From Helicobacter colisuis (GTDB lineage: Bacteria > Campylobacterota > Campylobacteria > Campylobacterales > Helicobacteraceae), in the NCBI RefSeq assembly GCF_023646285.1, contig NZ_JAMOKX010000001.1, forward strand, positions 352,029 to 416,028: a stretch of DNA of 64,000 nucleotides, in the 5' to 3' direction. The notes beneath the pieces were generated by a model that ran no database searches, was not told the DNA's origin, and saw only the letters and a program-made list of their open reading frames with translations. A program made the position numbers and the translations under genes. Each line of letters begins with the position of its first letter. The stretch's first letter is position 1. Shown here in pieces: positions 26,228 to 36,858 of the stretch.

Positions 26228-27172
26228 CTAAGCTTTAATAAATTCCCACTTTTGTGCTTCTTGCAGAATCTCTTTTGCTCCCTTTTTAATAAATTCCAAT
26301 GCAAAATCTCTCCCTGCTTTTTTACAATCCTCCAAGCTAGAAACAGCACATACTTTAGTATCTTTAAGAATCCTAGAGCCATCAGGAATCCCTAAAATTG
26401 CCCTAATAGTTAAATTATCTTTTTCAAATGTTGCGTTAATGCCTATAGGCACTTGACAACCGCCTTCCAAAGTTTTTACAAACTCTCTCTCAGCGCTTGT
26501 CTCAAAAGAGGCTTTTGTATCATTTAAAAATTCAAGTAATTTTGCAACTTCGCTATCTACTCTACATTCAATCCCAAGTGCTGCTTGTCCCATAGCAGGA
26601 ATCATAAAATCAAGTGGCACAATACAATCCACTTCCCCTTCAATCCCTAAGCGATTTACTCCAGCTTGGGCTAAAATAATCGCATCAAAATCCCCTTCTT
26701 TTAGCCTTTTAAGTCGCGTTTGCACATTCCCTCTTAAACTCATACAATCCAAATCTTTTCGTAAAGTATTAATCTGCATCACACGCCTTAGTGAAGTTGT
26801 CCCCACTTTTGCACCCTGTGGCAATTCTTGTAAATTCTTGTATTTAAAACTTAAAAAACTATCTCGCACATCCTCGCGTTTGGTAATCGTAGCTAACCCA
26901 AGCCCTTCAACAAATTCCACGGGAACATCTTTTAGGCTATGCACCGCTACATCAATTTCACCTTGTAGCATTAACTCTTCTAATTCTTTAGTAAAAAGCC
27001 CTTTCCCACCAATCTTAGCTAAAGGCACATCAAGAATCTTATCCCCCTTAGTTTTAACGATTTTTAATTCTACTTGCAAATTAGGATATTGCTTCTCTAA
27101 AGAATCCTTTACAAAATTTGCCTGCCAAAGCGCTAAAACACTTCCCCTTGTGCCTATGATAATTTTTTGCAT
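26228..27172 (-). CDS. hemC: Hydroxymethylbilane synthase (porphobilinogen deaminase)
   Basis: HemC condenses four porphobilinogens into hydroxymethylbilane in haem synthesis. The 314-residue protein carries [16 protein letters not shown] at the N-terminus, [11 protein letters not shown] (catalytic Asp), [11 protein letters not shown] and [13 protein letters not shown] (dipyrromethane-binding arginines). [10 protein letters not shown] near residue 240 holds the Cys that binds the dipyrromethane cofactor. It is last in a fxsA-proS-hemA-type block; hemA in the same block catalyses the first committed step. Confidence 0.96.
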   Translation of the reverse strand: MQKIIIGTRGSVLALWQANFVKDSLEKQYPNLQVELKIVKTKGDKILDVPLAKIGGKGLFTKELEELMLQGEIDVAVHSLKDVPVEFVEGLGLATITKREDVRDSFLSFKYKNLQELPQGAKVGTTSLRRVMQINTLRKDLDCMSLRGNVQTRLKRLKEGDFDAIILAQAGVNRLGIEGEVDCIVPLDFMIPAMGQAALGIECRVDSEVAKLLEFLNDTKASFETSAEREFVKTLEGGCQVPIGINATFEKDNLTIRAILGIPDGSRILKDTKVCAVSSLEDCKKAGRDFALEFIKKGAKEILQEAQKWEFIKA

Positions 27173-27174
27173 CT

Positions 27175-27576
27175 TTAATCCTTTATTTCTTTTTCTATAA
27201 CTTCCACATCAATAATATCAGAATGTTGTTTTGCAGAATCCACTTTGACAAACGGCTTAACAAGCATTAAGCCAAAAACACTAAATTGCATTAACAAACC
27301 CAAAATATCAGTAAAAGCACCAGGTAAAATCAATAAAATTGCCCCCAAGATTCTAAAAATATTAGATCCCACAAAAGCCTCATAAGTCATCTCTCTTGAG
27401 CGCAACTTTCCTAAAGCCTCCCCAAAAAACAATCGGAAATTCAATAAAATCCCAAATCCCAAAAAAGCACTCACAAGAATCTCTAGCACAAATCCTAAAA
27501 CGCCGATTATATCAATAACTTCATAACTCACAAACACTTCAATAATCAAATACATTACAAGCAAAATAAGTCGCAT
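27175..27576 (-). CDS. FxsA-family inner membrane protein
   Basis: This 133-residue protein has three hydrophobic stretches. The FxsA signature appears as [13 protein letters not shown] with a following helix, a central [46 protein letters not shown] region, and a soluble acidic tail. FxsA (YtzA) overproduction relieves F-plasmid exclusion of phage T7, but its normal role is unknown. It sits between proS and hemC, starting 51 bases downstream of proS. Confidence 0.85.
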   Translation of the reverse strand: MRLILLVMYLIIEVFVSYEVIDIIGVLGFVLEILVSAFLGFGILLNFRLFFGEALGKLRSREMTYEAFVGSNIFRILGAILLILPGAFTDILGLLMQFSVFGLMLVKPFVKVDSAKQHSDIIDVEVIEKEIKD

Positions 27577-27627
27577 ACAAAACCTTTCTTTTGGGCAAAT
27601 CTTAAGGCATTTTTATGAAGTTTATCT

Positions 27628-29364
27628 TCACATTTGTAAAGTCTGCTTAATATTCTCTATCAATGATTCAAAATCAGCAATTTCTAAATTAATTTTTTCT
27701 AGATTCTTCCTACACACAAGCTCAATCTTGCCCTCTTCTACACCCTTGCCTACAATAAGTGCATAAGGGATTCCAATAAGCTCAAAATCAGCCATTTTTG
27801 CTCCATAACGCTCTTTTCTATCATCTAGCAAGCACTCCAGGCCACTCGCATTCAAAGTGTGATAGATTTTTTCTGCTAACTTGCTTTGATTTTCATCTTT
27901 AATATTTGAAACCACAATATCAAGCAAAAAAGGCGCAGTAGAAGTCGTCCATTTCATACCTTTTTCATCATGATTTTGCTCAATAATAGCTGCTAATAGC
28001 CTTGAGATTCCAATCCCATAACAACCCATAACAAAAGGCTTTGCTTTGCCCTCTTCATCTAAAAAAGTCGCTTCCATTGCTTGAGAATATTTTTCTCCTA
28101 ATTGAAAAATATGCCCCACTTCAATACCTTTGGTAAAATAAAGCTTTCCTTTGTGGCATTCTTTACAATAATCTCCCTCTTTAACTTCCAACAAATCCTT
28201 AAACTCCAAACCTTCAAAAAGCCCCAAATCCACACCAACAAAGTGATAATCTTCCTCATTAGCCCCACAAATCAAATTCTTCGCATTTCGCAATTCTAAA
28301 TCAAAATAAATATAAGGACTTTGAGTGAGATTACGCAAAGCATAAGGACCAATAAATCCAGGGAATAAGCCAAGTTTTCTTAACTCTTCTTCACTAACAT
28401 CAACCATTTCATTAGCCCCACTAATCGCATTAAGCGCCTTAGTTTCATTAAGGCTATCACAACCCCTTAAAAAGAAAAATACAAATTCACTCTTTCTACC
28501 ATCAAACAAAGCCTTTTTAACCACAGCTTTCAAAGTCCAATAAGAATCGACCTTAAAAAACTCTGCTAAAGATTCAATAGTCCTAATCTGTGGAGTATGA
28601 AATTTTGCAAAATTAGCTTCAGGGTGAGTTGATAAGGGCATTTTAGGGAGACGACTAGCTGCTTCTAGATTTGCTGCATAAGCACAAGAATCACACACAC
28701 AAATCGTGTCTTCCCCACTCTCTGCTAACACCATAAATTCTTTACTACCACTTCCTCCAATAGCGCCGCTATCTGCTTCTACTGCCCTAAAATCCAAGCC
28801 AAGCTCTGAAAAAATCGCACTATAAGTTTTTTCCATCACATCAAATTCACGCTTTAAATCCTCATAACTACTATGAAAACTATAGCCATCTTTCATAATA
28901 AATTCTCTTCCGCGCATTAGCCCAAATCTCGGTCGAATCTCATCTCGAAACTTAGTTTGAATCTGATAAAAATGCAAAGGCAATTGCTTGTAACTTTTCA
29001 CATAAGTCTTTGCTAACTCTGTGATTGTTTCTTCATGCGTAGGACCAAAGACAAATTCATTTTCTTTGCGATCTTTAAATCTCAAAAGCTCTTTTCCATA
29101 GCGCTCATAGCGACCACTTGCTTGCCATAAACTCGCTGGAGTTACGCAACCTAGCAAAACTTCATTAGCTCCTGCTTCATCCATCTTGCCTTTTACGATT
29201 CTAGAAATTTTATCCAAAACCCTTTTACCTAAAGGCAAAAAATTATAGATTCCACTCCCAATTTGCTGAATAAACCCACCCCTTAATAAATATTCATGGC
29301 TTTTTAACACCACATCTTTTGGCATTTCTTTAAAAGTTGGGATAAAAAATTTTGAAAATCTCAT
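27628..29364 (-). CDS. proS: Prolyl-tRNA synthetase (bacterial type)
   Basis: ProS charges tRNA-Pro. The 578-residue length and order are those of bacterial ProS: class II motif 1 with [16 protein letters not shown], motif 2 [26 protein letters not shown], an inserted editing (INS) domain at about 225-385, motif 3 [17 protein letters not shown] and a C-terminal anticodon-binding domain. Its ATG overlaps the hemA stop by one base, so the two are translationally coupled. Confidence 0.97.
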   Translation of the reverse strand: MRFSKFFIPTFKEMPKDVVLKSHEYLLRGGFIQQIGSGIYNFLPLGKRVLDKISRIVKGKMDEAGANEVLLGCVTPASLWQASGRYERYGKELLRFKDRKENEFVFGPTHEETITELAKTYVKSYKQLPLHFYQIQTKFRDEIRPRFGLMRGREFIMKDGYSFHSSYEDLKREFDVMEKTYSAIFSELGLDFRAVEADSGAIGGSGSKEFMVLAESGEDTICVCDSCAYAANLEAASRLPKMPLSTHPEANFAKFHTPQIRTIESLAEFFKVDSYWTLKAVVKKALFDGRKSEFVFFFLRGCDSLNETKALNAISGANEMVDVSEEELRKLGLFPGFIGPYALRNLTQSPYIYFDLELRNAKNLICGANEEDYHFVGVDLGLFEGLEFKDLLEVKEGDYCKECHKGKLYFTKGIEVGHIFQLGEKYSQAMEATFLDEEGKAKPFVMGCYGIGISRLLAAIIEQNHDEKGMKWTTSTAPFLLDIVVSNIKDENQSKLAEKIYHTLNASGLECLLDDRKERYGAKMADFELIGIPYALIVGKGVEEGKIELVCRKNLEKINLEIADFESLIENIKQTLQM

Positions 29365-30692
29365 TAGTCTTCCTTTAGCGGTTTATTATCAGAATATTCA
29401 CATTTGTATTTTTCAACCATTATTGTCTCTGTGTTTTCTTCAAACAAAAAGCGTAATGATTCAATAATACCATCGCCTTTTGAAGTATTCGCTACAGATT
29501 TTAGATTAATCGTTAATTGATGCAAGAAAGTATTAAAGGCATTGTGTAAAGTTTTTTCAATATTTTTTTCATATTCTTTGGGCAAATAACCCTTAGCAAT
29601 CCCCTTTTGCAATTCTTTAAGACTGGAATCTTTGGCTTGTTGGCGAATTGCTTTAATTAATGGCTCCACATTCAAAGTTTGCAACCAAGCAAAAAATTCT
29701 TGAGTGCAACGCCCAACGATTCCATAAGCCACCTTAGCTTGCTCTTCTCTTAGGGCAAGATTCTTTTTGACAATGTCTTGCAAATCATCCACTGCAAAAA
29801 TATGAATCTTCTCATCATGTATCTGATCAATATCTCGTGGAACTGCTAAGTCAAACCAATAACGCGAAATTTCTTTTTTTTCTACCATATCTTGTGTAAT
29901 AATAGTATGGGGCGCACCCGTGGCGGTAAAAACAAGCGGAAGCTGATTAATCAAAACTCCCAAATCCCGAAAGCTTAATACTTCAATGTTTGCTTTGGGA
30001 CTATTTTGTAAAACTTCCTTACGCAAACGCTCTGCATTCTCAATATCGCGGTTTAGCAAAATAATTTGCGCTTCGTGATTAACTAGATGCTTCACACACA
30101 ACGAACTCATCTCTCCAGCACCTACAACAAGGACTTTTTGTCCCTTTAAATTCCCAAAAACTTCTCTTGCCTTTACCACCGCCGTGGAAGCAACTGAAAC
30201 TGAATTTTGTGAGATATTTGTAGAATTACGCACACTTGCTGCGCAACGAAAAGCAAAATGGATAGCGCGAGAGAGACTAAGCGAACAGCAACCCAAATCA
30301 TAAGAAAATTTAAACGCATTTTTAAGCTGTCCTGAAATCTGCGTTTCTCCCACCACAAGACTATCAAGAGAACTCGCCACACTAAAGAGATGGTGGATTG
30401 CGGCGATATTATCATACGAATCGGCGTGTTTCTTTAAAGAATCTTCACTAATTCCTGAATAATCACATAATTTTGCAAACAAAAATTCTTCTGCTTTTTG
30501 TGGATTATGCACACTCAAAATAAACTCAATACGATTACAGGTTGAGAGAATAACGGCTTCTTCTATAAACTTATTTTCCACCAATTCTAATAATAATTTT
30601 TTAGTGTTTTTATTTTTTGTATCTAATGCTAATTTTTCACGCAACGCAATATCAGTATTTTTGTGCGAATAGCTTAAAATATAATAATCCAT
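29364..30692 (-). CDS. hemA: Glutamyl-tRNA reductase
   Basis: HemA reduces glutamyl-tRNA to glutamate-1-semialdehyde, the committed step of C5 haem synthesis. Features are the catalytic Cys in [12 protein letters not shown] near residue 50, [13 protein letters not shown] near residue 115, and an NADPH-binding turn [18 protein letters not shown] near residue 187. VPRDIDQIH and a C-terminal dimerisation helix bundle follow. It is coupled to proS downstream and separated by 8 bases from the isoprenyl synthase upstream. Confidence 0.96.
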   Translation of the reverse strand: MDYYILSYSHKNTDIALREKLALDTKNKNTKKLLLELVENKFIEEAVILSTCNRIEFILSVHNPQKAEEFLFAKLCDYSGISEDSLKKHADSYDNIAAIHHLFSVASSLDSLVVGETQISGQLKNAFKFSYDLGCCSLSLSRAIHFAFRCAASVRNSTNISQNSVSVASTAVVKAREVFGNLKGQKVLVVGAGEMSSLCVKHLVNHEAQIILLNRDIENAERLRKEVLQNSPKANIEVLSFRDLGVLINQLPLVFTATGAPHTIITQDMVEKKEISRYWFDLAVPRDIDQIHDEKIHIFAVDDLQDIVKKNLALREEQAKVAYGIVGRCTQEFFAWLQTLNVEPLIKAIRQQAKDSSLKELQKGIAKGYLPKEYEKNIEKTLHNAFNTFLHQLTINLKSVANTSKGDGIIESLRFLFEENTETIMVEKYKCEYSDNKPLKED

Positions 30693-30700
30693 TTTTTACC

Positions 30701-31621
30701 TTAAAAATCTCTATTAATCATTTCTTCCATTATTTTTACAAGTTTATCACAAGAATAATTGGAAATAGCTTCAATCCCAACTCTTCCCAAATGTCTTGAC
30801 AAATCAATGCTTTGTCGTATAGCGCCACTTTCTTTTAGATTCTGCAAGATCCACTCTTGCTCTTTTTTAGGCAACTCTTTTTTAAAGGCACTCTCCAAGC
30901 GTTTTTTATCCACTTCATTCAAACTATGATACAAATAAATATAAGGCAAGGTAACTTTTCCTTCCTTAAAATCGCTTAATATTGGCTTTCCAAGCGTTTT
31001 TTCATCAGCAGTAATATCCAAAACATCATCAATAATCTGAAAGGCAATTCCCAAATTTCTACCATATACCCTAAAGTCTTTTGCTTCCTCTTGATTTTTG
31101 CCTGATAAAAACGCTGCTGCATAGGCTGTTGCTTCTATTAAAGAAGCGGTTTTATGCTCAATCATTGTTAAATATTTAGCTTCATTAGCATTAAATTGTT
31201 TTGCCAACTCCACATCCTCCATTTCCCCTATTGCAAGCATAGTTACTGCACTAGAAATGATTCGTGGAATCATTGGAAAATTTTCTTGAAAAGCACTTAA
31301 CTCACAAAAGGCTTTGGAATATAAAATATCTCCTAGCATAATTGCATTTTTATCCCCTGCAATTGCGTTAATAGAAGGCTGCGACCTTCTTATTGTAGCA
31401 TTATCAATCACATCATCATGCAATAAAGACGCATTTTGTATCATTTCAATGATTGCACACAACAAAATACATTCATCACTCTTATTAGCAATATTCAAAA
31501 CAAGCTTACTACGCAACATTTTACCACTTTGAATCTTTTGAGATAATCCCAGAACAATTGGGGATTCTAGCTCTTCTAAAAAATCTTGGATTTTTTGATT
31601 AATTTGCGCCAAAACTTCCAT
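30701..31621 (-). CDS. Polyprenyl diphosphate synthase (trans-isoprenyl, IspB-like)
   Basis: This 306-residue enzyme elongates allylic diphosphates with isopentenyl diphosphate, probably making the octaprenyl-type tail of menaquinone. The first Asp-rich motif is LLHDDVIDNATIRRSQPSIN near residue 75, with DDxxD as DDVID. The second is FQIIDDVLDITADEKTLGKP near residue 200. The chain-length-determining residues before the first motif (Asn-Ala-Ser at -5 to -3) are small, consistent with a long product. Its start overlaps the HP0241-like gene by 23 bases. Confidence 0.9.
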   Translation of the reverse strand: MEVLAQINQKIQDFLEELESPIVLGLSQKIQSGKMLRSKLVLNIANKSDECILLCAIIEMIQNASLLHDDVIDNATIRRSQPSINAIAGDKNAIMLGDILYSKAFCELSAFQENFPMIPRIISSAVTMLAIGEMEDVELAKQFNANEAKYLTMIEHKTASLIEATAYAAAFLSGKNQEEAKDFRVYGRNLGIAFQIIDDVLDITADEKTLGKPILSDFKEGKVTLPYIYLYHSLNEVDKKRLESAFKKELPKKEQEWILQNLKESGAIRQSIDLSRHLGRVGIEAISNYSCDKLVKIMEEMINRDF

Positions 31622-32036
31622 TAGCTACCTTCCTTTCATCGATAATATTAAAATCTCGATTGCCCTCATAAATATAATATTTTAAAGTTGCAATTTTTTC
31701 TACGCGCTTGTAATCTTTAAAACAAAGCATAAAATAAGGCTCTTCTTTGTAATAGCCATCAATTGGTTTCCACAAGGCTATCTTATAGCAATTTCTTTGA
31801 TAATCTTCATAAAGCACAAATTGATGCGGAAAAGAATCGTAATTTAAATGCACCACCAATCCATCATTCTTTAGCAAAGTCCAACGAAAATACAAAGTTT
31901 TTTGTGCTTGATTAGCTTGTAACTTTATAACATAAAATTCATCTTTTTTTAGCTCCATTGTGTTTTGCGCTTTCCACTCTATAGGAGCAAAAAGCAGAGA
32001 AACCCAACTAAGAAGCAAAAAAAAGATTTTATTCAT
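31599..32036 (-). CDS. Small secreted protein of unknown function (HP0241-like)
   Basis: Not recognised beyond its neighbourhood. The 145-residue protein starts with a signal peptide (MNKIFFLLLSWVSLLFAPIEW), so it is periplasmic or outer-membrane-associated. The mature part is rich in aromatic residues and beta-strand (YKIALWKPIDGYYKEEPYFML), with Cys at about 94 and 115. A gene of similar size occupies the same place in H. pylori between the isoprenyl synthase and HP0242. It overlaps both neighbours. Confidence 0.65.
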   Translation of the reverse strand: MNKIFFLLLSWVSLLFAPIEWKAQNTMELKKDEFYVIKLQANQAQKTLYFRWTLLKNDGLVVHLNYDSFPHQFVLYEDYQRNCYKIALWKPIDGYYKEEPYFMLCFKDYKRVEKIATLKYYIYEGNRDFNIIDERKVANGSFGAN

Positions 32037-32298
32037 TTTGTGTCAGAATATTCCCCATAGATTCAATGGCAAGATTCTGCGTATGCGTGTGAATCTCTTC
32101 AGAGACTTCTTCACTGCTTAAAAGATATTCCAATTCCTCTTCCCAAGTCTCACCCAAGCGCTTCTCTAGTAAAATTTCCATTGCGGCTAATTTCTCCAGA
32201 ATCCTTCTAAGCTCAACACTGCTTGAAGAGTGAGAAGCATTTAAAACAATCTCTACCCATTTATCTTGTGGCAATCCTTCAAAAATATGATCCATCAC
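32029..32298 (-). CDS. DUF2018 protein (HP0242-like)
   Basis: This 89-residue, all-helical, acidic protein has no membrane segment. The pattern FEGLPQDKWVEIVLNAS, then ELRRILEKLAAMEILLEKRL and EELEYLLSSEEV, matches DUF2018. The family is represented by H. pylori HP0242, whose crystal structure is an intertwined helical homodimer. Its cellular role is unknown. It lies between hisD and the HP0241-like gene, overlapping the latter by 8 bases. Confidence 0.8.
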   Translation of the reverse strand: MMDHIFEGLPQDKWVEIVLNASHSSSSVELRRILEKLAAMEILLEKRLGETWEEELEYLLSSEEVSEEIHTHTQNLAIESMGNILTQNE

Positions 32299-32305
32299 AC
32301 TTCCT

Positions 32306-33604
32306 TTATTTTTGATTTAATCGCACTAAAACAGAATTTTGGTGTGCATCCAAACCTTCTGTATGCGCTAATATACCGCAATCCTCACCCAATTCTTGAA
32401 TAGCTTGTTGAGAAAATGCAATAATAGAACTCTTTTTCATAAAATGCTCCACACAAAGAGGGGAGAAAAACTTCGCACTACCGCCTGTTGGGAGCGTATG
32501 ATTTGGTCCTGCAATATAATCCCCAATTGGTTCTGGCGTATTCTCTCCGATAAAAATCGCCCCTGCGTGTTTGACTTTTGGCAAAATCTCAAGGGGATTT
32601 TCTACAATTAATTCCAAATGCTCAGGTGCAATTTGATTCATTAAAAAAATCGCTTCATCAAGATTCTTACTAACAATAATCGCTCCGCGTTGATTGATGG
32701 ATTTTGCTGTAATCTCCTTGCGCGGTAATTGCTCTAAAAACTCATCTACCTTTAAAGCAACCTCTTTAGCAAGACTTTGAGCAGGGGTGATTAGAATCGA
32801 ACTTGCCATCTCATCGTGTTCAGCTTGTGAGAGCAAATCCCAAGCAAGATAATCCACTTTTGCATTAGCAGTTGCAATGATTCCAATCTCACTTGGTCCT
32901 GCAATCATATCAATATTCACTTCACCAAACACAAGCTTTTTAGCAGTTGCCACATAAATATTTCCTGGACCACTAATCACATCTACTTTTTGCAAACCCT
33001 CACAGCCATATGCCATTACGCCAATAGCACTTGCACCACCTATTTTATAAGCTTCTTTGATTCCACAAAGATGCATCGCCGCCAAAAGAAGTGGATTGAT
33101 TTCATTATTGGGAGTTGGTGTGCAAACCACAATTTCCCTTACTCCTGCAACAATAGCTGGAATCGCATTCATTAAAAGCGAACTAGGATAAGCTGCCTTG
33201 CCTCCAGGGATATAAAGCCCTGCTCTATCCACAGCGCTAACCTTTTGCCCTAATATACTTCCATTTTCTTCAAAATCAAGCCAGGTTTTAGGTAGTTGCT
33301 TAGAATGGAAAGCATAGATTCTCTCATAAGCTTTTTGTAAGGCTTTTTTAAGCTTTGTATCTAGCTTTTCATAAGCTTCTTGCATTTGATCTTGTGAAAT
33401 TTTTAAATCCAAAAAATCTTTTGGATTCCAATTATCAAACCTAGAAACTTGCTCTATGACCGCATTTTTACCTTTTTGCTTGATAGCTTCTAATAACTCT
33501 TTTACACGCCCTTCAACGCTCAAAATATCCATTGCTCCGCGCTTTAATAATTCTTCAAAACGAATCTTAAAATCGGCATCTTGTGTATTTAATAAGGCAA
33601 TCAT
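32306..33604 (-). CDS. hisD: Histidinol dehydrogenase
   Basis: HisD performs the last two NAD-dependent oxidations of histidine synthesis with a zinc cofactor. The 432-residue protein shows VDRAGLYIPGGKAAYPSSLLM (NAD region), VDVISGPGNIYVATAKKLV, DMIAGPSEIGI, DLLSQAEHDEMASSILIT (catalytic and zinc residues), APEHLEL and HTLPTGGSAKFFSPL. It stands apart from other his genes here. The gene upstream is a Cache protein, 18 bases away. Confidence 0.96.
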   Translation of the reverse strand: MIALLNTQDADFKIRFEELLKRGAMDILSVEGRVKELLEAIKQKGKNAVIEQVSRFDNWNPKDFLDLKISQDQMQEAYEKLDTKLKKALQKAYERIYAFHSKQLPKTWLDFEENGSILGQKVSAVDRAGLYIPGGKAAYPSSLLMNAIPAIVAGVREIVVCTPTPNNEINPLLLAAMHLCGIKEAYKIGGASAIGVMAYGCEGLQKVDVISGPGNIYVATAKKLVFGEVNIDMIAGPSEIGIIATANAKVDYLAWDLLSQAEHDEMASSILITPAQSLAKEVALKVDEFLEQLPRKEITAKSINQRGAIIVSKNLDEAIFLMNQIAPEHLELIVENPLEILPKVKHAGAIFIGENTPEPIGDYIAGPNHTLPTGGSAKFFSPLCVEHFMKKSSIIAFSQQAIQELGEDCGILAHTEGLDAHQNSVLVRLNQK

Positions 33605-33622
33605 CGCTAATCCTTCATTAAT

Positions 33623-35632
33623 CTATACTTCCAATACTTCCTCTTTTAGTGCGACAAGCACCATAGAATAAAGCATCTTTTTTGTGCATTCTATAAAGCC
33701 ACCTTTTGAATTTGGACAAGCCTCCATTCTCAAAAGATAATGTTTTTGCCCAATTTGAATAATTTGCTCTGAATCTTTAATATTTTTAAAATCAATTTTT
33801 TCATTTAATTCATATTTTTCAAAGCTAAATTCAGGATTTGTGCTTGCTAAAATATTTCTATTATTATCAAAAAGTGCTACAAAAATTTCACTTTTTTCTG
33901 AAATAATAGGCGAATCTTGAGGGATAATGTTTTGAATTAATTCCACAATTTTTTGAATATCCAAAACAAAGGCTAATCCCCCAACAACCCGCGCCCCATC
34001 TTTAATTCCAGTATAAAATATGATTGTAGAATTATTATTATACAGCGAAGTTTGCTCATAATTTGATGGCACAATTCCTGCATTCAAAGAACCATTTTCA
34101 AAACGCTCAATTAAATTAGTCTTTTGATTGTTATCAATCTTAACCTCATCAAGAGCATCAACAAGAATATTCCCTTCTCTATCAAACAAGAAAATATTGT
34201 GATATTTTTTCAAGCTTTCACTAAGATTTTTTAAAAATAATTGTAAGTTTTCTTTTTTAAATGCAGAGTGTTTATTTTCATTTTTAGAAAGGATAAAATT
34301 AGAAAATTCCGGAATATTTTTAATCCAACCAATCTCATCAACACTTTCTTTTACCCAATTATCCATTAATGTTACGGCGTATTTTGAATAATAATTCACA
34401 ATATTAAAAAGCGCACCATAAATACCTCTTTGCAATTCTTCAGTTGATTGAACACACAAAGTATTCATTTCTTCACTCAAGATTCTAATGTTATTTAAAA
34501 TAGGATTAAGCGTATAAGAATGACTTTTAGAGGCAATAATTTCTCCATTAATTACCGCATCTCCAAGCTCTTCGTTAATGTTCTCTCCCTCTGCAATCAC
34601 AGAATCTAGCTCATCTGTAATTAAAAGCGAATCTTTTAGCATTTCAGCATCTATTTTTTGTTTATTTTGTTGCTTAACATCAAAAGCCACATACAAGGGC
34701 AAAATCCGACATACTTTCCAATTCTCAACCAAGTTCCCAATAGGCATAGGTGAAATTTCATTTTGAGATAGCAAACACGCTTTTGAACGAAATTCTGTAA
34801 AGTTATAATCACCACAAGCATTCACCTTTAAAGTCTGCCCTATAACGAAATTTTTGGGATTATTTGAAAATAAAATAACATTTCTTTGATTAACAATAAC
34901 GAGACTTGCTTGTGGAAGTCGATAAGCAAAATGGCGATTTAACCATTCAAAAATACTCTGAAAATCTAGCACAAAAACCGCTGCAAATCGCATAGGTCGC
35001 CCCTCTTCCTCACGCAAAGGCAACACAAAGAAAAACTCTTGCCTCTCTTCTTGAAAATCATTTTGGCTATAAAAATCAACTTTACTATAAAAATCCCCAA
35101 AAGATTCAAGACTATTTGCCTCTAAGATAGCCGACAAATTAGTCTTGTTTTGCACTTTTGTTAAAAGAGATTTTAATAAATTCCCCTTATCATCAAACAA
35201 AAGTATATCTTTATAAACACTGCTGTGATTGGCAAATTCTCTTAAGTATTCAAAAATAGTTTCTTGTGCTCGTGCATTAGCACATTGCTCCAAAATATAA
35301 CGACTTTTTGAAAAAGCCAGAATCTCGCCATAGCGACTTTGCAAAAAAGCACTTAACATTTCTGAAAAAATCTTTGAAGAGGTTTGCGCCTCTTCATAGA
35401 GATTTAAAAAGCTTTGCTCAATAATCGTGTTAATTAGTTTTTCTTGGAGATTCTCAAATTTTTCTTGAGTTTGTTCCATATAATCAAACAAATTAGCCGC
35501 AATATCTAAAGAGCTGATTTTGCCCGTTAAAGTCGTCTTGCTAAGCAGGGTATTAAGAGATGAAAATTGAGATCTGTAGCGTTGCGCCATTGGCATATAC
35601 GCACTTAAGAGATTGAGCGTTGATTGTTCCAT
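33623..35632 (-). CDS. Large soluble protein with two Cache-like sensor domains
   Basis: This 669-residue protein has no signal peptide, no clear transmembrane helix and no MCP, HAMP, kinase or GGDEF signalling domain. Two regions each look like a double-Cache/PDC sensor. The first (about 95-310) has YKDILLFDDKGNLLKSL and MRFAAVFVLDFQSIFEWL. The second (about 440-640) has YHNIFLFDREGNILVDAL, VVGGLAFVLDIQKIVELI and VALFDNNRNILAST. Coiled or helical linkers precede each. Cache domains normally sit outside the cell on chemoreceptors, so an apparently cytoplasmic pair is unusual. It may be a cytoplasmic ligand sensor or a chemotaxis accessory protein. The function is not known to me. Confidence 0.75.
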   Translation of the reverse strand: MEQSTLNLLSAYMPMAQRYRSQFSSLNTLLSKTTLTGKISSLDIAANLFDYMEQTQEKFENLQEKLINTIIEQSFLNLYEEAQTSSKIFSEMLSAFLQSRYGEILAFSKSRYILEQCANARAQETIFEYLREFANHSSVYKDILLFDDKGNLLKSLLTKVQNKTNLSAILEANSLESFGDFYSKVDFYSQNDFQEERQEFFFVLPLREEEGRPMRFAAVFVLDFQSIFEWLNRHFAYRLPQASLVIVNQRNVILFSNNPKNFVIGQTLKVNACGDYNFTEFRSKACLLSQNEISPMPIGNLVENWKVCRILPLYVAFDVKQQNKQKIDAEMLKDSLLITDELDSVIAEGENINEELGDAVINGEIIASKSHSYTLNPILNNIRILSEEMNTLCVQSTEELQRGIYGALFNIVNYYSKYAVTLMDNWVKESVDEIGWIKNIPEFSNFILSKNENKHSAFKKENLQLFLKNLSESLKKYHNIFLFDREGNILVDALDEVKIDNNQKTNLIERFENGSLNAGIVPSNYEQTSLYNNNSTIIFYTGIKDGARVVGGLAFVLDIQKIVELIQNIIPQDSPIISEKSEIFVALFDNNRNILASTNPEFSFEKYELNEKIDFKNIKDSEQIIQIGQKHYLLRMEACPNSKGGFIECTKKMLYSMVLVALKEEVLEV

Positions 35633-35762
35633 TGCTTATTTTCCTTGGAATAAAATAATTTGGACTATTATAACAAGTTATTTTTAAACAAAAGACATAA
35701 AAAGTATAAGCTTTGGAGATTATTATTATTTTTTAAAGATTTTTTTGGAAGTATTAATGATT

Positions 35763-36308
35763 TTAAGAATCCCAACTTAGCAATAAATCTTTTTGAGAGA
35801 GAAAATTATCAAAATGATGCGAACCGCCCTCTTCTATTACCAATTTAGAATCTTTAAACTTCTGTGCAGCCACCCTATAATCCAAAATCCTATCACCTTT
35901 TTGTAACAATACGCAATACAAACTAGGATTAATAGCTTCCACATAGTATTTTTTAAGGCTCTCAATTAAATCAAGCGTCCAAATAAAACTCTCTCCATTA
36001 TAAGGGACAGACACCTTGCCAATGGCTGGAAGTAAGGTTTGATACGCGTTTATAACAGGATTAATTAACACTGCTTTAAGTTGATATTTTTCTGCTAAAA
36101 AAGTTGCATAATAGCCACCAAGAGAGCTACCTACAAGGCAGATTTTTTGTGTTTTTTGATATTTTTTAATAAAATTTTCTATCAATTCTATGGCTAAATC
36201 TGGAACATAAGGTAAGTTAGGAGTTAGTGCATTAGGCGCAAAACTAGCTATCAAACTACCCTTGTAACAAAGCCCAACACTTCTAAATCCATGCAAATAC
36301 AAAAGCAT
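35763..36308 (-). CDS. YqiA/UPF0227-family alpha/beta hydrolase (esterase)
   Basis: This 181-residue cytoplasmic alpha/beta hydrolase has LLYLHGFRSVG (oxyanion loop) at the N-terminus and the nucleophile elbow VGSSLGGYYATFLAEKY near residue 60, with Ser as nucleophile. INPVINAYQ follows, with an acid in KGDRILDYR and a catalytic His in GGSHHFDNF near the C-terminus. E. coli YqiA is an esterase active on short acyl esters. It is convergent with nothing obvious; a 130-base AT-rich gap separates it from the Cache gene. Confidence 0.85.
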   Translation of the reverse strand: MLLYLHGFRSVGLCYKGSLIASFAPNALTPNLPYVPDLAIELIENFIKKYQKTQKICLVGSSLGGYYATFLAEKYQLKAVLINPVINAYQTLLPAIGKVSVPYNGESFIWTLDLIESLKKYYVEAINPSLYCVLLQKGDRILDYRVAAQKFKDSKLVIEEGGSHHFDNFLSQKDLLLSWDS

Positions 36309-36363
36309 TTTCTTACCTTACAAATATTTTTAATTTACAGCTTCACAAATCACAAAAGCCTAA

Positions 36364-36858
36364 TTATTTAACTGCTGCTAAAGCTGCTTCATAATCTGGC
36401 TCGCTTGTAATCTCACTAACAATTTCTTTATGCACGATTTTACCTTCTGGATTAACCACAAATACCGCGCGTGTAAGAAGTCCCTCAAGTGGAGAACCTG
36501 CCAAAATTACTCCATAAGCCTCACCAAATGCTTTATTCCTAAAATCACTCAATGCAACAACATTTTTAATACCTTCTGTTGAACAGAATCTTCCTTGCGC
36601 AAAAGGTAAATCAAGAGACACTACAGACACTTCAGCATTAGAAAGACTTGCGGCTTTTTCGTTGAATTTGCGTGTTTGAGTAGCACACACACCTGTGTCT
36701 AGTGAAGGCACAACATTGATAATTTGAAACTTACCATTAGCACCACCCACACTTTTTACGCTCAAATCTCCAGCTATAAGATCCACTTTAGGAGCACTAT
36801 CGCCAACATTTAGAGTTTTACCGCTTAAACTAACTGAATTTCCTTTAAAAGTAACCAT
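36364..36858 (-). CDS. tpx: Thiol peroxidase (Tpx-type peroxiredoxin)
   Basis: Tpx reduces lipid and hydrogen peroxides using thioredoxin. The 164-residue protein has the peroxidatic Cys in VPSLDTGVCATQTRKF near residue 60. The resolving Cys is in FAQGRFCSTEGI near residue 94, the 34-residue spacing typical of atypical 2-Cys Tpx. An AAGGATAATAAA sequence precedes ATG. The trxA/trxB genes at about 50-51.6 kb can provide its reductant. Confidence 0.95.
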   Translation of the reverse strand: MVTFKGNSVSLSGKTLNVGDSAPKVDLIAGDLSVKSVGGANGKFQIINVVPSLDTGVCATQTRKFNEKAASLSNAEVSVVSLDLPFAQGRFCSTEGIKNVVALSDFRNKAFGEAYGVILAGSPLEGLLTRAVFVVNPEGKIVHKEIVSEITSEPDYEAALAAVK

